From NCBI RefSeq assembly GCF_032854445.1, contig NC_088302.1:40120191-40184190 (forward strand): a DNA stretch of 64,000 nucleotides, read 5' to 3'. The notes below the pieces were generated by a model, which saw only the letters and a list, made by a program, of their open reading frames with translations, did no database searches and was not told where the DNA came from. Source of the stretch: Liolophura sinensis. Taxonomy: Eukaryota; Mollusca; Polyplacophora; Chitonida; Chitonidae. This document shows, one piece after another, positions 22,661-37,000 of this stretch. Both the position numbers and the translations under genes were made by a program. Numbering within the stretch: position 1 is the stretch's first letter; each line of letters begins with the position of its first letter.

Positions 22661-24836
22661 GTACAAAACTGAGTCCGAATTTTTAACTGGTGTTGGCTGA
22701 CATAAATATACTGGACAAGAAATAATGATATAAGACAAGGACTATAAATATTTTATTCGACAAAATATATACCCATGTGCAACCCATTACATGTACATGT
22801 ACACCTAGCAATGCTGAAATAATGACATATCACACTGAATAGCTGCAATCATATAGAGATATGTACAAATCACTAGTTTAGAGAGAATTCAAAAGTTTCA
22901 AATCCAAAGAAAATTTTTTAAAATTTCAAAGTATCTGAGTGGAAAAGAATTACATAAAGAAAGACACCTGGCAGTTTTGGTCTTTGAAAGATCAGTAAAA
23001 TAATTATCTGAAAAGAACTGAAAAATATAAATTAAGTCTGGTTAACTGTGGCAATTAATCTTAATAGGTCTATGGGGAATACAAAATGTTGGTTTTAAAA
23101 TAATATGCATTAAGCAAAGTGTAATATATCAGAAAGTTGACTACAGAACATCTTATGCCAGAACAGCTACGTACATGTAGCACAGGCTAAAATGATCACT
23201 GCTGATACAATATACAATGTACTAAGTACATCAATGCAGACCCAAGAGGATAGTCCATTAACACAGATTTTCAAATTGTGAAAGGAACAGCCAGGTTTTG
23301 AACCTGTTATACATGACCTTGATAGCACTTTTCACATAGGTACAAAATGCCTGCATACATGTAAGCTCAGAATACAACACATCAATTTAATACTGACATA
23401 CACTATTGGCTAACATTATTATATGAACTACCGAGACATCCTATTGTTGGATTATGTTTTAAGAGATTTTTGCTTTTTAAATGCTCACAACTGTGACATA
23501 AATGGACTGTGTGTTCACATTCATTGTGCTCTTAAAGCCACCATTTAATTATAGAAACTGACCTCTTTTTTTCCTTTTCATCATGTACATGGAAATGATT
23601 CATATGACTTACACATTGGCATGAAGCGTAATATGGTCACCGTATTATAGACCTATGAACATGGCAAGCCTGTGACACTGGACTGTGAACCCTGAAATAA
23701 AACTGATGTAAACACATGTATATGTAGCTATGTTCTCATATTTGATCTGCTTTTGGACAGACATCAGGTGTAGGCCTACATATCACCTGCTAGTGTTCAG
23801 ATAAAGAAACTACATAACGTGTGTATTTTGCTAAGATAGGGCACGGAGCATTCTCGTTAGATATATTTAACAGGCATTTACACCTAATACCCAACATGAA
23901 AATTATTGAAGGTTAAGACTAACCATATGATTAAGAACTGTGCATGTTTCAGAACATTACATGTCACATTGTTTAAGGAAAGTTAAATTGATTTTTAAAT
24001 CATCAAAATTTTGAATACAGGAAATTAAAATAAGTAATTACACCGAATCCTTGCATAAAAAATACTAACAGGCAGTTTTTATTTGCACAAAGAGAAAAGG
24101 CTGACTGAAAAGTCTTTTTGTTGGTCAACACCTGATATCAGCTTAATCTGATAGGCTATTTGCCTCCCATATCTTACAACGCTAAAGCCGTTTTTACCTG
24201 TTTCAGGTAAAACAGATCTGTGTATTTCAGAGCAAAAAATACATCTACTTGTGTAGTTCTGAATTTCAACTCTTATTGTTGAAGGTAAAAGAAGTCCAAC
24301 TGTATCATGTGCAGAGGTTCCTAAATGAAAGAGGTGTCATTTATGCCTCTGGAAAAAGGTGAGACGGGTGATCGGTAAATCAAGTTCAGAAAGGTTGCCT
24401 AACATTTTTCACCATTCACATGACAAAGTAAGACTGTTTTTACCTTTGATGGCAAAAGATTTCCAACTCCACAACCAACCCACCCCACCCCCAATTCTAT
24501 TACAGTTCTCCAAAAAGATATTACCAAACCATAAGCTTCCATACAATATGTGTAACAGGTTGGGCATACTGGCACTCACATCCTTGGATCACCCATAAAA
24601 ATGGCTCCACTGACAATACTAAACATTCCATGTTAGGCTACTTAAGCAGACCAAAAATGCACCTATTTTGTCGCAGTTATATGCTCTTGTTGCATGTGAC
24701 AACACTGAAATGCTGACTAAGCAATCCTTATTCTTCACCCATCCCACCACCATTCCACAGGCTTTCCACAAGTACACTACTGGCAGACTACAAACACACC
24801 ACCCAGGTGTGCTTAAAGGACTTTTAAGTTTGGCAT

Positions 24837-24895
24837 GTATTTATTTATTTATTTATTTGATTGGTGTTTTATGCTGTACTCAAGAATATACACTG
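24837..24895 (-). mobile_element. SINE family 1 tail fragment
   Basis: TATTTATTTATTTGATTGG, then GTGTTTTATGCTGTACTCAAG, is the 3' tail of family 1 on the reverse strand. Nothing else of the element remains. Confidence 0.7.
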
Positions 24896-26084
24896 CATGT
24901 AAGTAAATAATCACAATACTTGTCCACCCTCCGTGTGTGCTCATGTACAGTAGCATGATGTTATTAAATCATGTTCGAAAACATATTGCACAAAAGATTC
25001 CGAACAGTACAACCCCATTAAGTAATGTTAGCAAAAAAAGCATGAAACATTTACATTCATTTGCACATGTTCTTCATGTAACGCTGCCTTAAGTGGACCT
25101 AATGTTGATGAATTTTACACAAAGTATACATGTACATCTACCCTAAATCATCACAAAATGCGACAAGTGATACATATCTTCAGATGCAATTTGAAAAGAT
25201 GTTAAATAATACTTTCAAGATTAAAAAGCATTGTTATGACTGCCAAATAATAAAACAGCCCACCCAGACAAGAAAACAATACATTTTGGTCGCGTATGTA
25301 GCATGTTCCAGATTATCCTCATATACAAAACTGTTTGTCATTTTTAATCATGATTTTCTAATCACATGAATATGGATATGTCAAAAAAGTCAAGCCGAAA
25401 TATTATTATATAAGCATACAACATTTTTTGCATGAATGTACACCAACATTTTATAATACACAGAACAACATATGCAATGCTTGTAGCATTTTTACTACTT
25501 TAATGTGTTCCCATAGATCATTCCTGTGATCCCTTCAAATTAAAAAAAAAAAGCTAAATTTAATCTGATAAAAAAATATGTACAAATGGAATCAATGACC
25601 TAAATTATCATGATCCATCCATCCCGGCCTTTCAATTACCATTCACAGGCCATTTACACTAACCCTTTAACTATATGTAGGTCACTGCCTACTTATTGCA
25701 ATTCACAGTCTGATAAAAACAAGGGTCAACTTTGCCCCTGTATATCACCAATATTTACTTGTTGGTCAGTTTAACCTTTTCACTTGTGTACATTTGAAAA
25801 GACACATGTTAATATGTTACTTAAATTTCTGGCACATTTTACCAGACCATGTGATATGACCTAAAATTTCAACACAAAAAAGAGCATTTTAGGAAGAAAA
25901 TGAATGTTGTAAAATATTACTTTTGGTGCTGTTTCCCCAATAGCTAGGATATTACCCTATCATCCAAACAAACCTCAAAACACCTTTCTAAATGAACACA
26001 ACTCTTAGGATGTGGAAATATGAGCAACGTAGTCATGAACAAAATTTTGGTTCATTTCTTGCTTTACCACATGTACATCATAGT

Positions 26085-26380
26085 GACACTGACAATAGGC
26101 AGAAAACCTAAAATACACGTCATGACACTGACAATAGGCAGAAAACCTAAAATACACGTCATGACACTGACAATAGGCAGAAAACCTAAAATACACGTCA
26201 TGATACTGACAATAGGCAGAAAACCTAAAATAGGCAGAAAACCTAAAATACACGTCATGATACTGACAATAGGCAGAAAACCTAAAATACACATCATGAC
26301 ACTGACAATAGGCAGAAAACCTAAAATACACGTCATGACTCTGACAATAGGCAGAAAACCTAAAATACACGTCATGACAC
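26085..26380. repeat. 39-bp tandem array, seven units
   Basis: Units of 39 bp start GACACTGACAATAGGCAG. The fourth unit is 57 bp because AGGCAGAAAACCTAAAAT (18 bp) is doubled inside it. Copies are nearly identical, so the array is recent. All frames read open because 39 and 18 are multiples of three; this is not a gene. Confidence 0.95.
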
Positions 26381-26485
26381 TATTACACTTGGAAACTATT
26401 AAAATGTGTATGGTACATTAATAGTTAAATAACACAAGTCTGCTCTCCAAACAGCTGGTTCTGGTAAAATAAACCTTACTCCATT

Positions 26486-26749
26486 CAATAGATAGTAAAT
26501 TTATTTATTTATTTGGTGTTTCAAGAATATTTCACTTATACGACGGTGGCTAGCATTATAGTGAGAAACCAGGCTCTGCCCCGGGGAAACCCACAACCAT
26601 CCTCAGGTTGCTGGAAGACCTTCCCACATACGGCTGGGCGGGAAGCCAGCATGAGCTGGACTTGAACTCATAGAGACCAGTGAGAGGCTCCTGGGTCATC
26701 ATGCTGCGCTAGCGTGCTATCCCAGCCACAGATGCCCCAATAGACAGTA
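26486..26749 (-). mobile_element. SINE family 1, full length, with target duplication
   Basis: The body is 26498-26737 on the reverse strand, with the tRNA-like head GGGGCATCTGTGGCTGGGAT. The flanks CAATAGATAGTA and CAATAGACAGTA form a 12-bp duplication with one mismatch. Confidence 0.9.
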
Positions 26750-27524
26750 CATACTATCCCAGGTACTGCTGTGGGTATCTGGGAATGTAACACATTTCAG
26801 TACACCGTGTATCAGACTGTATGTTACGTCTGAGATCTGTTTCATTCTTTCCAATTTAGCATTCAGAAATGAAGGTATAAAGACAATCACATAAACGAAA
26901 GCACTATATCAACATCTGCTTCCTGTACATTGTTCAGTATAATAGCACTGTATGTTGTTATAACTTATTCTGCCATTAAAGACATCACAATCGTAACTTT
27001 GGTCATCCATATCACCTGAGCATTATTCATACCTATAATCTGTGACTAGAGATCTTCAAAGAACAGTCAACCTGATAAACTTTGATCACCGCCTATTCAT
27101 CAAAACAGATCTTTCTTCAAATACTCCTTACTTCTCTTCTTTTGTCATGATACAATGTATGGCTGTGAAAGAGCAAAAATAGTGTGAGGCCATAATCACT
27201 TTCCTTGGGTATATCGAGCCGTGAAGACTACAGATGAAGATGTGGTCAAACTACTCTACGCACAGTTAATATCATAAAATCTGATTGTACCAGTTTTTCA
27301 AACTTGATTTAATTATCATCAAACCAGTTTACTCTGAAGATGTACAAAACAACTTTTGAATTTGCCATGGACCATGTGAGAAAAGATGTGTACATGTGAC
27401 ATGCATATCTGATCTGGTCTGGAATTCAAATCTTCCATCTGGAATGAAATCAGAATACACTCAAACTAGTTCCTGATTGACCAAAAGCTTTTAAACATAA
27501 AGCAATTTCACAAAAAATAAGCAT

Positions 27525-27530
27525 TTTATT
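27525..27530 (-). terminator. Candidate polyadenylation signal of calpain-15
   Basis: AATAAA on the reverse strand, about 560 bases past the calpain-15 stop at 28088. Later signals are possible, so the 3' end is not fixed. Confidence 0.4.
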
Positions 27531-28087
27531 TAAAAATGAAATTATATTTTCCGCAGATTAACAACATAGCACTGCAGGGCATAATTTCAACACTGCTGGT
27601 TGTCGTGGCAATGATGACTCAAATCTAAACAAAAGTGGCCCCTGAACACAAGAAAATCTCCATGTCATTCCATGGGACGTGTAAGAGTATAAAGATTGGT
27701 GTCTAGTGAAGTGACGTGGATGCAGCATTTCAACAGCACACATATATGCTTTATAGCACTGTTGAGATTCCTTTAAATTCAAATGCACGGTCAAATAATG
27801 TGAGAACACAGAACATGACAACAATTCATATGTATTACATACATGTCATGGAGGGAGATAAAACTTTGCACAACATAATAAACAAATCCAGATTTACATG
27901 GAACAAATATGATATACATAATAAAATTGACAACATCTAATACTAGTATAATATTCCTTCAACATATAGGGGTACACTGTATACCATTTCATGGTCAAGT
28001 CAAGTCAAAATACGACTACATCCTTAAGATGGTGATGTTACACTCTGTAGGGTTACACCCTCCCTTACTACTACACTGTCATCATCA

Positions 28088-31000
28088 TCATAAAGGTCTC
28101 GGCATGTGTAGTCCTGCCACCTCCTCCGTCAGGGGCGGGTAATGACATACACCTGACGGGCCCCAGTCCCCGACGTCATTTGTGGAGGAGGGGCGGTGGA
28201 GGAGACGGTGCGATATGGCATACCCATCTGTACCCTCCAGGTGGGAGAGGACCACCAGGACTTGTCTGCAAAACAGAAATAGAAACACGCTCACATTTAT
28301 TCCGATAGTCCTCTTGTGGCTTTGACTTATTCATGTTTGTGTTCCAATGCCGTACACAAGTTTACTTCACTTACAGTGTTATACTTAGCGACCAGGTGCC
28401 TGTTTCACAAAGCGCACATAACATTACGTGCACTAAAATTCCATGGCGACCAGTACTATAGTTATTACATCTCCATGGGAATTACCAGGACGTAGCGCTA
28501 TGTGCGCTGGCTTTGTGAAACAAGTCCCTGGCTAAGTTTTCAATATTCCACATGCTTATGCTTAATACCATCTTTCTCATGTGATCACCAATAGTTTACC
28601 ATACTCAGTTATGGCCCATGACCTACATCTTGAGATTGTTGAAGGAAGCAACTAAATGGTATAATTCAATGGACTATATCATTAGATAATGGGAAGAGTT
28701 ATCTTCCCTTAACGAACATCCAGATGGCGCTGTCTTGGTCAAGGGCCATAAATGACTATAATTGCTTGCACTGCATCATCATACTGACCACTGGTATCAT
28801 CTGTGCAGTCATTTAAGAATGTCAGTCCAGTAATCTGTGCAGATTTCACTTATTCAGCATGGAGATTGATTTATTGACTGACAGACTGGTGTTTGCACTG
28901 TAATCAAAAGCATTCACTCATACGACAAGTTTTCTGGGTGAAGGAAATGAAGTGCTTGGAGGAAACCATAATGCCTTGTAGAAATTGGAGGAAACTACTT
29001 TGGCAAGCAATTGAATTACTGGTGTACCTACTCACATGTGACACACATTTTCATACACAGTGAGCCCTATGCGTACTTGCCAGATTCAGTGGACGGCAAT
29101 CTTCCACAAATTTCACCGTCAAGACAGCCCTATATAATGTCCATGTTGAATGTTTATGGCAACAAGACCAGTGAAAACAGGGGTATCTAGAAAATTCCAT
29201 GTCAGAGGCTGGAACTGAAACAACACCCTTGTGTTTGGGGCTTGCTTAAAGACAAATAGCTTACCCATACGGCCGTGACTTATCACACAGCATATAGGCC
29301 TACATACCTGTGTAATGGGGGGACATAATCAGCTGTCACAAAATCTTTCCGTGTTGATGTGACATTAAAGCTGTCTGAACAATCACAACGAAACTGAAGG
29401 CCGTTATCGGGACGTCGGTTCTCCACAACAACTACAAGCCCTGCCCACCCATGTGTCAGGTAATATGCTGTCATGCCCTGCCGACCCTACAAAGGAAATA
29501 GATAGGTTCTAATCTATTCAGTTCACAGATAATGAGCAGATTCTTTCTCACTGCACGCATGGGTACACCAATGTGAATAAATATAGCAGAATAAATTAGA
29601 AATTATTTCTAAATTATTTAAGAGACTTCGAGCTTTGTGCAAGCTTTGTGAGCTGACAAACCACTTATACTTCATTGATTGCATGCCAATATGGCAAGAA
29701 TAAAGAAGCAACCATTGACACCAAGGTCGATGCTCACCTCATGGCGTGTACCCTTGGCCATGGTCAGCTGGATAATGGCATCAGCCAGGACGTACTGGAA
29801 TGTGCGACTGTTCCCAGCTGACAGCTGCTCTACCATCACCGCCTTAGGGCTGTGTACTGATAGAACATAGTCATGCTGACGGGTCCCTGCAGATAAAGGC
29901 ATGTCATTGTGAATACAGGTGCTACAGAAGTGAACAGGAAAAATACTTACATGTACAGGTACCAACAGATTGTATATTTATTTTTTTCATTGTATTATGA
30001 GTTTTATGTTCAAGAATATATCACTTATACGACGGAGGCCAGCATTATGGTGGGAGGAAACCTGGCAGGGCCCAAGGGAAACCCATGACCATCCACAGGT
30101 TTCTTGCAGACCTTCCCATGCAGCACCCGCAAACTACAAGACATACTATATGCATTCTGTGAGTGGGTGTCCATTCTTACAAATACATAACAAAAGTGCT
30201 GAGTACCGGCTAGCCCTCAGTCATGTTGCTCTGGCCTTGATAATCATGCAAGTTTCAACGTATCAGGAATATGCTTTGTGCTTAATTTCTCATCCATCAG
30301 CCATCACTGGGGCCTCCATGGCTCAGTCGGTTAGCACGCTAGCGCAGCGTAATGACCCAGGAGCATCTCACCAATGCGGTCGCTGTGAGTTCAAGTCCAG
30401 CTCATGCTGGCTTCCTCTCCGGCCATAAGTGGGAAGGTCTGGCAGCAACCTGCGGATGGTCATGGGTTTCCCCCGGGCTGTGCCCGGTTTCCACCCACCA
30501 TAATGCTGGCCGCCGTCGTATAAGCGAAATATTCTTGAGTACGGCGTAAAACACCAATCAAATAAATAAATAAATAAATCAGCCATCACTGCTTGACTCT
30601 GATCTCCTGCAAACATGCTGCCATCCTGTTGCAATCCCAATCATTTATGATCCCATATTCAAGGGCATATGACAGGCCCAACAGCCTCTGATCAGGATCT
30701 TAACATGGGCAAGTCAGCATCAATCTGTACTGTATTTTCACATGTCACGGTGCTCAGTGTCAGAAACTTACCGGTCTGCCAATGGTTGAAGGCTGTACCC
30801 AACACAATATACTGGCCAGGCTCTAAGAGCATGCTGCACCAGATGAAGCTACGGACTTGTCTCCTGCTGTGGGCGATCAGGCGCCCCACAGACTGGTTCT
30901 CATGGTTAGTAGCACGTAACACAAGGATGCACAGGTCCACAGCGCTACTGTCCTTCTCCCTGAAGTCACATACATGTAGTCAATAATAACTGAGCAGATC

Positions 31001-34000
31001 AGGCTCACCTGTGACAACACAACACACTTAAACTACAGTATCAGCCCTTCAACATTACATATAATCACAACTTTGTTAATAGAATATAGATACATTTGTT
31101 TAACTTGATACATTTCTTTATATGTTCTTTCTTGCTCTTTTTTAAATGAAACAGTCTTCCCTTGATACGGATTTTAAGGCATATGTTTGCTAGCAGCTGT
31201 AGCTTCTTCTCTACTAAGGCATGAGTTCAAATCCCAGAATGATCTTGACTTACAAAATTTAGTATACGCTAAAATATTCTTTACAATATAAATCTGTAAA
31301 CCCTTGAAAAGCTTTCAGGGTTCGAATTTAATTTGAGGTATGAGCTAAAATGAAAGACTGAAAATTCAGCCATTTTACCTGAACCCCTCTTGGAAGAGTC
31401 CAACTTCCACCTCAACAGGAATGTAGACAGTTAGCATGACCACACTGATGGGTTCCCCAGCATTGTTTGGGAATGTCCCATGAATTCTTGACTCATTCCA
31501 GTCCTGCCTTATCTTACACACATCTATGGAATCAAAATACCTGTGAGACAAGAGAAAATAATTCCTTTTCAAAAAGATAGGGATCTTAAACATTTAAAGG
31601 TACTTTTCTTGTGTAAATGCATCAAATGTATATCTGAAGAAATGAGCGTCATACATGTACAACATCCATTACCTATTTCTCATGTTGAACAGCATGCTAA
31701 AACACAGGCTTTGCCAATTTTGAACATAACAATCACAACAAAAAACCTGCCTGAAATATCTGCATTTACCTATGGACATTCTTAAATCAAACTGTTTTCT
31801 GCCACAATAAACTAATAAAAATACAAGGTTAAAGTCTTGGAAGTGATTTTAATGAAACAACATGATACACTGTTTCTCTATACAAAGACACACTTCTTCT
31901 TGGGTGAGTGAAGTTTCCAACATACTCACTTGAGCATGTCCTCAAAAGCCATCCAGAAGATACCCTCGCTATCCCCGTGTAACATCATCTCCTCACGCGC
32001 AGCAGGACTGACCTTATTCCAGTGGGCGGAGAGATCAGACCAGTCACCCTGCCAGGAGAACTGACCCCAAGGGTTACGTAAACGTACCAGTCTGCAACAA
32101 AAGACATGGGGGTGATATGTAGGGGTGTACAGGCACACTTGTGATACGGACTGGTGCTTGTATGTAAATGTATAAAAACTCTGATACTCCCTGATTTACT
32201 GAACGGATATGTTTTGTAAACAGAATTTTATTTATTTTTGTATGATGGTTTTATAGGTCAAGCATACTGGAGTGCCACGAACCTCTGTTGAATTACTGAC
32301 AAACTTTGCCATGTGTGACATAAAAATATGTACATCTTCAAGAAAAGTTACTCCACTCATTGTCACAAAGACCCAATGAACAGTGTCCTGAAGTCACATA
32401 CATGTAGTCAATAATAACTGAGCAGATCAGGCTCACCTGTGACAACACAACACACTTAAACCACAGTATCTGCCCTTCAACATTACATATAATCACAACT
32501 TTGTTAATAGAATATAAATATATTTGTTTAACTTGATACATTTCTTTATATGTTCTTTTTTGCTCTTTTTTAAATGAAACAGTCTTCCCTTGATACGGAT
32601 TTTAAGGCATATGTGAGTTGGGGGTAATTTACAAATTCCCTGTCTAATGACAGGTTTGAACCCGTACCTTGTATATCTGCTTTGTGTTTGAAGAGTTACA
32701 AACTGCACAGAGGTAAAACTTACTTGCACCCTAATATACTGTACAGACAGTTTTGAAGGGAGACATATATAAAAGGAGCTACACTAAAGGTCCAAATGAC
32801 TGTAGAGCACATCATTTTCTTATGTGACATTGCAGTACATGCGCACTTCATATACATTTTAGGAGCACAGGTACACCAATAACTGTGACGTAAAAAAGGA
32901 AGGAACAAATGAGTTTACAGCTTTGGACCATGCTGATACAGGTAGGAAGGAGTTATACACCTACCCCATTGTACAGATAACACACAAACTCAGTAACAGT
33001 TGCACCCTCGTTTGATAAGGAGATATCTTTGTAAACATACATTTTTTAGTGGTACAGGTAAAATACAAACACAGCCACATCTGTATGCACCAAAAAACTA
33101 CAGTAATGTTTGCAAACAGACAATATGAACTAAATAGGTAATACACAAACACAGCTAATCCTCCTAAATGCTAAACATCTATTCATATATATTCTTTGCA
33201 ATTAAACAGACAAGTAGATAAAGCCTTCCCTTACCTGTAGCCCTCCACACTCTTCACATCCAGGATAGAGTAGGCGTGACGAGGACGCAGACCCAGGTTC
33301 TCATACTCTATCTTGTTGATTACCATGTTCCCTCCCCCACAAGATGCTCCCATCAGGAACCTGCAGCAGAATCATATTAAATACTTCAATACAGGAGGAC
33401 CTGAAGCAAACTACACTAATCTGTTCCTCATTGAGAGGATAACTGAAAACACCCAGAGGTTATATGTACATGTACCAGCTGTCCATAGGCAGACATCTGC
33501 TCAGCCGTAGTCTTTGACATGTTCTTTCATAGTTCTCTGATATTTGGACAAGAAAGTATTTTTTCTGCATGTTATTTATTAATTAAAGTCAGATTTATCT
33601 GTTTATTTATCTATTTGCTTGGTGTTTAACAATGTACTCAAGACTATTTCACACGTGTACTTACCCAAATTCTCTACAACTGAGAAGCCTTGCCCAAATT
33701 AGCTCAGGGTCAATCTCCTCATCCCGCTGGGTGTAGGCTGCAAATAAAGAATCCAGAGTTGTGCCATGTTATGATCTCAGATTACGTAAACCAGTCTAGG
33801 TTACATATTCATACAGCTGTATGATTTTTATTCCTGAAAATCATAACTATAAAAAATGAGAATGCAGTAAACAGGCTATGCCCTAAATTTCTTGAAAAAT
33901 TGATCTGCAAAATCCAATTGAATTTTGGGTACCATTTTAGAATATCCCAAAGAATTACCTTTCATAATATTAGCCTCATGTGTGTATGTGTTACTGTTCA

Positions 34001-37000
34001 ATATCGGTATTGTACATTTCCTAAAATGTATTAAGATGGTAGCATTATAACGTTTTCAACCTTTAAAATAACTATAAATATACTTCGTACAGCAAAAGGC
34101 AATAATCTAAGTTATTCTTGGTAAACAAAAGTGTTCTAGCAGTCTTGTCAAATGCTAAGAAATGCTGATTAAAAAGTACATAAATAAATACACATGCATC
34201 CATATGCACAGACTCCATGCCAACATGCAGATGATGGAATAATTTTATATGGAGCGATCAAATTATCAGATTTTCCTCACAGAAAAAGCATCCTTCTGTT
34301 ATATGAAATGAATATTTCAAGTATTAGGCAGACCACACATTGAATCTGTCATGGTTTTAGTTCCAGCACGACTAGTTTTTAGACCATTCAACAGAGATGG
34401 AACTAAAGGGAGTAGCACACATGCTTTCTATGACAAAAAAAAAGAGAAAAATATAGCAAGCATTTAAGCAATGTCTATGAAACAATGTTACACTTTGTCA
34501 AGTCATTACTGGAACTACCAGTATGTGTGGATCGTCATCCTGTATGCATAATGCTTTATAACCAAGGCTCTGCTTCAAATCTGTGGGTCTTAAATATGTT
34601 TATACACTCACCCTGCAACTGGATACTCTCACAGGGGGCACCTGTCAAGGTGGACAGACCTTCTATAGACTTCCCAGCGATCAGGGATTCATAGGAACCA
34701 TGTAACTTGGCCAGGGCCTTCTCTATCAATGGTACCCACAACTGCTTCCTGTGTGCCTGAAAGAACAACAAGTGCAGTTTATTTTATAGGTATCTTAGGT
34801 CTGTATTGTGTCCCCAGGTCAAACTCTCATCAAGTTGGAAAGAGCTAAAACAGGTTAAGCCAATGCCCACGCAACCAAACCTCAATTATTCACTGGCCGA
34901 GCTGTAACAAATGGTTTTATTTACATTCCAAACAAAAATCCCTGAGCTCAAGAATAGCTTTATGTCCTGTTTCACCAAGCAAACTGATTTAATTTCAGAT
35001 TAATAGCAACAGGAAGTAAGAATTTGCAAAGACTGTTTAATTATGAAGTTTGCCAGGATGGCGATTCATCAGAATATGTTAAGAGTCAGATACACAATGA
35101 CATTTTGAAACTAGTCTATAAAATCTAGATGATATTCAGATAAAGTACTGGCTAATATTCAAGGGAGACAATTCCTCTCGTGCATGTATTCTCCCTTCTT
35201 TCAGGAAAAACATTTCAGCCAGGATGTCTATGTGATTACTGGAACAGTGCATCTAAAAGGGAAAAATAATTTACAAAAAAGAAAAATTTGAAAAAAAAAA
35301 GTGAACAAATGCCTGAGAGAGATGTTTGACTTCATATTTTATCCACTGTTATAGCACTGATTTACCTTTGAGAAGACAAGTTTGCCATTGAGATCACAAG
35401 GAAAGAGATCATCAATAAGCACAGTTCTCCAGGCGCCGTCTTTACACAGCCGCACCTGATACGCCCCCTGAGAACAATACTGTTTGGTCAGTATTATGTT
35501 CTCCACGAGCTCCGGTCGCTCTGCCAACACTGCCAGTGCACTCAGAAACCTGATAAATGCATGCATATGTAAAACAAGTAGATTATAGATACATGTAAGT
35601 ATGGAACTAAGCACAAACAATGAATATTGATTTTATATTAAGGAAATCATGCCAAAGAGAAAATTAAATGGAAGGAAAATCTTTTACTTTGCTTCTTACA
35701 TGTACACATATTTTTAAGTCCAATCTAGACTGACTGAACCCTCCGTCAGGTCAGAGAAAAGGCTGCAAGATTTGTAATCTGGCTCTTCAGATATACAGGT
35801 TTATTCAGATCAGAGTCAGTATATTATGATATTTCAGTCATCTTGCCTGGTGCATAGATTTAGTCAGAATTTGAAATCAGACCGCCTCATTTCCAACTTT
35901 CTGCTATTTTCCCTATCTCTACCATGTTAATTCTGTCAGAATAGGGCATCTCAAAAGCCCTGAGAAAACCCCCTGGCTAAATCTATGGCCTGGTGCCTCC
36001 AGTATGGCAACTCCAGTATGGTGCCTCCAGTATGGCGCTGTAATGACTGAGGAAGCACTCTGAATATGTCAGCATTGCTACAAGGAGATTGTCAAACATG
36101 ACAAAACTAATGCTGAAAACTGTAATGGTAAATCCCTCAAGCAAAAAAAACAAAAATACAAATCAACATTCAGTATTAGATGTATGTTGTGATCATAGGT
36201 TTAGCCAGGGGGGTGTCTAAGTGTCTTTGAGAGGCCCTGGTCTGACAGCATTAAGATGAGAGAGAGAGAGATAGGGAAAGTAGGGCAAAATTGGAAATGA
36301 GACAGCCCGATTTCTAACTCTGGCTAAATCTAGGGTTGTGATCTATCCCATACCAGCAGTTGCCTAAGATGCCCTGTGATATATCTGAGGGTAGAGGCGT
36401 TCTGTAGACTTTCCACTCTATACTCCTTTCTCCGGCAGACTCGGGTGAGATTTGTTCTGGTCTGAGCCACTGGACAGGACCTGCTGTGACAGGATTAGCA
36501 GCATCAAATGACAGTGAGGCTTCCAACGGGGGGAATTCGTCATCTATGAATCTCTCACCACTCTGTAAAAGTGAAATAAACTATGAACATTTGACTGATG
36601 GACAGATAGTGATTGATTGATTGACTGTTGTTTAACACCATGCTATTTCTCATCTTTATGGATGGAGGAAACTATAGTGCCAAGTGTAAATCAGGTACCT
36701 GACAAACCTCTTGATTTTTAAAATAGCTGGTTTTGAGCAAGCGATATCATTGGTCTGAGGGTCGAAGCAAGCCAGTGCTTTAACCATCAGAGTTTGCGAA
36801 GTCACTATGAACATGTGATGACAGTTAATAACCAAATATAAATAATTAATGTGTCCAATTATCATAGTTATGGATTCGTATAAATGGTTTCAATACAAAA
36901 TTGCTCGTTGGCCATGAATGTATCGATTTATTTATCTGATTAGTGTTTTACATGTTTAAAAAAATGTTAAAACACATGTAAATGTTTTTTCTTACCCGCT

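Larger units (their letters stand above)
21441..27524. other. E2 promoter side and intergenic/3' region up to calpain-15
   Basis: The E2 promoter should lie just above 21440. Beyond it I see SINE copies at 22458-22660, 24837-24895 and 26486-26749, and a 39-bp array at 26085-26380. The rest is AT-rich, apparently single-copy sequence with scattered TACATGTA palindromes. Part of it could be a long calpain-15 3'UTR. No gene was recognised. Confidence 0.5.

Noticed and set aside
26005-26421. Repeat protein genes on both strands
   Set aside because: Frames arise from the 39-bp array, whose unit is a multiple of three.
30310-30398. tRNA gene in the SINE head
   Set aside because: Only A and B boxes are recognisable; the sequence does not fold as a cloverleaf and is part of a dispersed element.
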